From: Dehalobacter alkaniphilus
GTDB lineage: Bacteria > Bacillota > Desulfitobacteriia > Desulfitobacteriales > Syntrophobotulaceae
Direction: 5' to 3'
Assembly (NCBI GenBank): GCA_040500365.1
Contig: CP148031.1
Coordinates: forward strand, 1,984,001 to 2,048,000
DNA: 64,000 nucleotides
Under the pieces are notes generated by a model. The model saw only the letters and a list, made by a program, of their open reading frames with translations. It was not told the DNA's origin and did no database searches. Numbering within the stretch: position 1 is the stretch's first letter; each line of letters begins with the position of its first letter. Made by a program: the position numbers and the translations under genes. Positions 60,965 through 64,000 of the stretch are shown here, one piece after another.

Positions 60965-61428
60965 AAGGACACCATCATCTTCATGGGTACAAATGTTATT
61001 CCATCCTTCGTAGTTTGTTGTCCTGTTACTTCAAACCCAAGTTTTTTATATATTTCAACTGCATATGGCGACGAATTTACACTTATCTCGCCAATCTCTG
61101 ATTTTTTCTGAACACACTTCTTTAAAGCTTCTGAAAAAAGGGCTTTGGCAATTCCCCTGCCGTGATATGCTTTATTAACAAAAAGCAGGCTGATATGACT
61201 ATGGTCCCTCATCGCTATGACACCTACAAGTTCTTCGCCGTCAAAACAGCCTGATATAAAAAATCTTCCGCCTTCCAGTAATATTTTAAGTTCTTTCGGC
61301 TGTATGAATTTTCTAAATGTATCAATCCCCTCCTGAGAATAGCCAGGCGCGACATATTGTGAAAAAACAATCCATATAAGGCTTGAAGCCTCGGCTAAAT
61401 TATCGGTTTTTAATTCTCTGTACTCCAT
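60961..61428 (-). CDS. GNAT family N-acetyltransferase
   Basis: 155 residues, complete GNAT fold: N-terminal YRELKTDNLAEASSLIW, acetyl-CoA-binding LFVNKAYHGRGIAKALFSEA and the C-terminal YKKLGFEVTG. It acetylates an amine substrate that cannot be deduced. GGAGGATC precedes the ATG. Its stop overlaps the start of the downstream chimera. Confidence 0.88.
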   Translation of the reverse strand: MEYRELKTDNLAEASSLIWIVFSQYVAPGYSQEGIDTFRKFIQPKELKILLEGGRFFISGCFDGEELVGVIAMRDHSHISLLFVNKAYHGRGIAKALFSEALKKCVQKKSEIGEISVNSSPYAVEIYKKLGFEVTGQQTTKDGITFVPMKMMVSL

Positions 61429-61944
61429 ACGATCCTCCTGTTTAATCCTTTATTGCATAAAACCCTTCCATACTGATATTTCATTGACATGGTCAGGTAT
61501 ATTATTCAAAGTATCTTGTAAGCAAGCCGCGTTGTTTCTGATTTCCATCTCTGTTTCTTTAACCTGCTTCCTTATTAATAATTGGTTAAATAACCCAAGG
61601 TTATAACTGGAAATTTATTTCTAATATAACATGGTGCGTGACCAACTTCCATGTTTTTTATAATCATTTGGTTTGTTTATAAAAATTTTCTATCTTTAAC
61701 CCAAATCTTACTCAATAATACAAAAAAGATGCTTTTGAATCTGGCATCTCCTTGACGGCAGGCCATATTTCTAAAAAGCATCTATAATAATAAATTAACT
61801 CTCAAATCAGTAACTGTAAGCAATCCCGGATTGAAAGCATTAGTGGTAATCTGTTTTCATATAAATCGCCTTTCATTGCAGTACGTAGACAGGCACAGGC
61901 AAGCCCTGATCATTAGGGCTTCGTACTATATTACTTTTCCCCGT
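61429..61944. other. Intergenic region with several inverted repeats
   Basis: 516 bases, A+T-rich. AGATGCTTTT (61727-61736) pairs with AAAAGCATCT (61774-61783). AAGCCCT (61901-61907) pairs with AGGGCTT (61915-61921), enclosed by AGTACG/CGTACT; this one may terminate the minus-strand gene ending at 61945. I see no gene. Confidence 0.45.
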
Positions 61945-62217
61945 CTAATTCCCGTCTAACTCACGGTTAATTCTCTCCTCTATCTCCTGATCGGTCAGAT
62001 CATATTCGTCCATCAATTCCCTGGCTCTCTGTCTTTGTTCATAATAATAGGTACGTTTTCTCCGCCTGAGTTCTGAGATATCACTGTCCCCCCCACCAGT
62101 CCAGTCACCGTTCCGCCGGCCTCTGATCGCTTTAAAGAAAAAATAAGACAGTGACGCGGTGACGACCAGCATCAAAAGCGCCATCAGCGGACTTCCAAAA
62201 CCAAAACCTATGATCAC
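61945..62217 (-). CDS. Small membrane protein with charged tail
   Basis: 90 residues: a hydrophobic helix (about 8-30), a Gly/Asp-rich linker, then a charged helical tail (ELRRRKRTYYYEQRQRAREL) ending in an acidic SHOCT-like stretch (LTDQEIEERINRELDG). GGGGGGTAATTAATT precedes the GTG at 62217. Function unknown. Confidence 0.6.
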   Translation of the reverse strand: MIIGFGFGSPLMALLMLVVTASLSYFFFKAIRGRRNGDWTGGGDSDISELRRRKRTYYYEQRQRARELMDEYDLTDQEIEERINRELDGN

Positions 62218-62397
62218 AATTAATTACCCCCCATATATTGCCATTTATGTAGCACAATGGTATTTTATTTCGTATAATACCTTAGCATTATTAACTTTTT
62301 ATATTCTTTCTTAATCATAACTAATCATATCATATTTTTGTTGAGTTTTAATGCCTCCAAATCAGGTATCCGGTACGAATAAATTTAGGAGATCAAC

Positions 62398-62886
62398 ATG
62401 AGCAATATGTTGTTTACCAACCATATGTCTTTGGTCCCAGCTGCAAACGATCCGCGTTATTTTTCTATGGCCAGAGAGAATTACGGTAATCCCCGGACAG
62501 TTTCATACCCGTATTCCCGCACAGGACAGACAGGACAGCCAAGGGCCGTACTTCCGACGGCATTTTTACCTGGTACCGTTCTACCGGCTGCAAATCTGCC
62601 TGGTACACTCCTGCCGGGACCGGTTCTGCGAAGTCCTGTTCTCCCCTCTTCTATTCTTCCAGGTTCTTATCAAAACGGCTATCCGGTGCCTGCCGCCCAA
62701 CAGGTGACTGTCTCTGCAAATAATCTGAATAAGATCCTAATCGCCATTTTACTTCTTGTTTCCCTGGACTTGGTGTTTGTACGGCCGGGCCGCTCTTTGC
62801 CATCCGTGGCCGTCGCCGCTCTTTGCCGTCCATGGCATCGCGGCACTAGGCCATCCGTGGCCGTCGCCGAGCCTTGTCTTTCGTGA
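62398..62886 (+). CDS. Pro-rich hypothetical protein with LPG repeats
   Basis: 162 residues. A run of LPG/LPxx units (about residues 52-90: AFLPGTVLPAANLPGTLLPG) is followed by a hydrophobic helix (about 112-127). The C-terminal 30 residues are coded by a 20-bp direct repeat and look unlike the rest, so the end may have been altered by a recent duplication. AGGAG is seven bases before the ATG. Not recognised; a coat or surface protein of the spore is a guess only. Confidence 0.5.
   Translation: MSNMLFTNHMSLVPAANDPRYFSMARENYGNPRTVSYPYSRTGQTGQPRAVLPTAFLPGTVLPAANLPGTLLPGPVLRSPVLPSSILPGSYQNGYPVPAAQQVTVSANNLNKILIAILLLVSLDLVFVRPGRSLPSVAVAALCRPWHRGTRPSVAVAEPCLS
62799..62869. repeat. 20-bp direct repeat
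   Basis: The 20 bases at 62799-62818 (GCCATCCGTGGCCGTCGCCG) recur exactly at 62850-62869, in a G+C-rich patch at the 3' end of the LPG-repeat gene. A third, degraded copy lies between them. Confidence 0.75.
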
Positions 62887-62894
62887 CCATCCGT

Positions 62895-64000
62895 CTAGGG
62901 ATTTGTTCTTTCTTTAGGCTGTTTTTCCTTCGTTTGTTTATCCTTAGGCTGCCTGATTCGGTCCTTCGGTTTGAAGATGCTCGGTCTAAGGTTGTTAATC
63001 GGGACCGGATTACGTATCAGGATTGTGGACAGCGCCTTGATATCCATTGGAATTAACGGCCAGAGATACGGTACACCAAAGGAATTGGTCCGCAGCAGAA
63101 CAAATAAAACAAGCAAGACGCCTGCTCCAAATCCCCAGAAATTAAACAGCCCGGCAGCCAGGACAAGGAATAGGCGGACAAGCCTGTTCGCCTGAGCCAG
63201 TTCATAACTTGGTGTCGCAAATGTCCCGACTGCCGCAATGGCGGTATACATCACAACCTCCGGTGTAAACAGCCCAACCTGTATAGCCACATCACCCATC
63301 ATGAACACCGCGATTAAACCCAGGGCTGTAGCCAGAGGCGAAGGGGTATGAATCGCCGCCATCCTCAGCATATCGATTGACAATTCTCCCATTAGCACCT
63401 GAAACAACAAAGGAATTCTAGCCGGTTTTTGCACTCCAATAAACTGAAGTCCTTCGGGAAGCAGCTGAGGATTCAAAGCTGCAGCGAGCCAAAGCGGGGT
63501 AAGAAATACGGACAGAAATATCGCGATAAACCTGACCCACCGCAAATACATACCCACAACCGGTTCTTGGCGGTATTCTTCCGCATGCTGGACATGATGC
63601 CAGAACGTACAAGGTGCGATAATAATACTTGGAGAAGTGTCGACCATCACAATAACATTGCCTTCAAGCAGATGTATTGCTGCTACATCAGGCCTTTCTG
63701 TGTACCTGACTCTTGGAAACGGATTCCAGAATTTACTGCCGAGGATGAACTCTTCAACCGTTTTTTCCGCCATGGGTATACCGTCAATTTTTATATTTTT
63801 AATTTCTTTTTCAATATACTCCACCATTTTGGGATTCGTTATATCTTCAATATAAGCAATGCAAACATCCGTCTTGGAGCGGCTGCCTGCTTTCACGAGC
63901 TTCATCCGCAGGCCTGGATCACGCAGCCGGCGGCGGATTAAAATTGTATTAAAAACCAGTGTCTCCGTGAACCCATCGCGTGAACCCCTTGTTACTCGCT
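62895..64000 (-). CDS. GerA-type spore germination protein, 5' end beyond window
   Basis: At least 368 residues in the window, open to the edge. The frame continues upstream of the ATG at 63905 with the family sequence RGSRDGFTETL, so the true start is beyond 64000. Typical parts: the cytoplasmic N-terminal domain (AYIEDITNPKMVEYI), PFPRVRYTERPD, and membrane helices with TPSPLATALGLIAVFMMGDVA and GLFNFWGFGAG. It ends in a long Lys/Pro-rich tail. GerA-family A subunits form the germinant receptor in the spore inner membrane. Confidence 0.93.
   Translation of the reverse strand, partial: RVTRGSRDGFTETLVFNTILIRRRLRDPGLRMKLVKAGSRSKTDVCIAYIEDITNPKMVEYIEKEIKNIKIDGIPMAEKTVEEFILGSKFWNPFPRVRYTERPDVAAIHLLEGNVIVMVDTSPSIIIAPCTFWHHVQHAEEYRQEPVVGMYLRWVRFIAIFLSVFLTPLWLAAALNPQLLPEGLQFIGVQKPARIPLLFQVLMGELSIDMLRMAAIHTPSPLATALGLIAVFMMGDVAIQVGLFTPEVVMYTAIAAVGTFATPSYELAQANRLVRLFLVLAAGLFNFWGFGAGVLLVLFVLLRTNSFGVPYLWPLIPMDIKALSTILIRNPVPINNLRPSIFKPKDRIRQPKDKQTKEKQPKERTNP

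Noticed and set aside
1..64000. CRISPR arrays, rRNA and tRNA genes
   Set aside because: I saw no regularly spaced repeats, rRNA-like sequence or tRNA cloverleaf when reading both strands; a tRNAscan run would confirm.

Overview
The window looks like chromosome of a low-to-medium GC, spore-forming, organohalide-respiring Firmicute of the Desulfitobacterium/Dehalobacter group. Evidence: a Tat-exported reductive dehalogenase with two ferredoxin-type Fe-S motifs, its small membrane anchor and a CprK-like regulator; an alpha/beta-type small acid-soluble spore protein; a GerA-type germinant receptor gene; and a Trp T-box and a lysine riboswitch. The genus assignment is inference from gene content.

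Layout. 1-5.3 kb: a SHOCT-domain protein, then a group II intron (about 508-2405) inserted directly behind the terminator of a CprK/RdhK-type regulator gene, then rdhB-rdhA on the minus strand in the B-before-A order known from cprBA. 5.4-15 kb: ECF sigma factor plus DUF4349 membrane partner, paired CHR chromate-transporter halves, CPBP protease, M20 amidohydrolase, a P-II protein behind an attenuator-like leader, an SASP gene, glutaminyl-tRNA synthetase with an apparent ATT start, and an ADP-ribosylglycohydrolase. 15-20 kb: cell-envelope genes (MGDG-synthase-like glycosyltransferase, polysaccharide deacetylase, YdcF, YidC/Oxa1). 19.8-28.1 kb: a complete trp operon on the minus strand (trpE-G fusion, an HMGL-type aldolase-like gene, trpB, trpA, trpD, trpC, trpF) behind a sigma-A promoter and a T-box with a UGG specifier. 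28-42.7 kb: asnB, a chromosomal ParM-like actin with a small partner, DUF421/DUF4363/YihY membrane genes, lysA behind a lysine riboswitch, scpAB, trpS, a DHH-CBS-CCA nucleotidyltransferase and an ArsB/NhaD-type transporter.

43-57.5 kb is an accessory island and the most unusual part. It holds an ECF sigma/DUF4367 pair, a second sigma factor resembling the TcdR/UviA/BotR group that drives toxin and bacteriocin genes in clostridia, small secreted proteins, a frameshifted cell-wall-binding protein, a seven-repeat SH3-like/M14 carboxypeptidase protein and its frameshifted short paralogue, a lipoprotein, a lactococcin-972-type export pair (DUF1430 permease plus ABC ATPase) with a candidate secreted bacteriocin and an uncatalogued 28-codon ORF, and an orphan NarL/LuxR regulator. 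Six minus-strand promoters in this island share TGTTGC, 16 or 17 bases, then GTCT, which suggests one sigma regulon covering the island, including both sigma genes.

57.7-64 kb: a transglutaminase-domain membrane protein, a DUF3102 coiled-coil protein, a GNAT gene followed by a GNAT-fragment/YdcF chimera, two hypothetical small proteins, and a gerA-type germination gene that runs off the end of the window.
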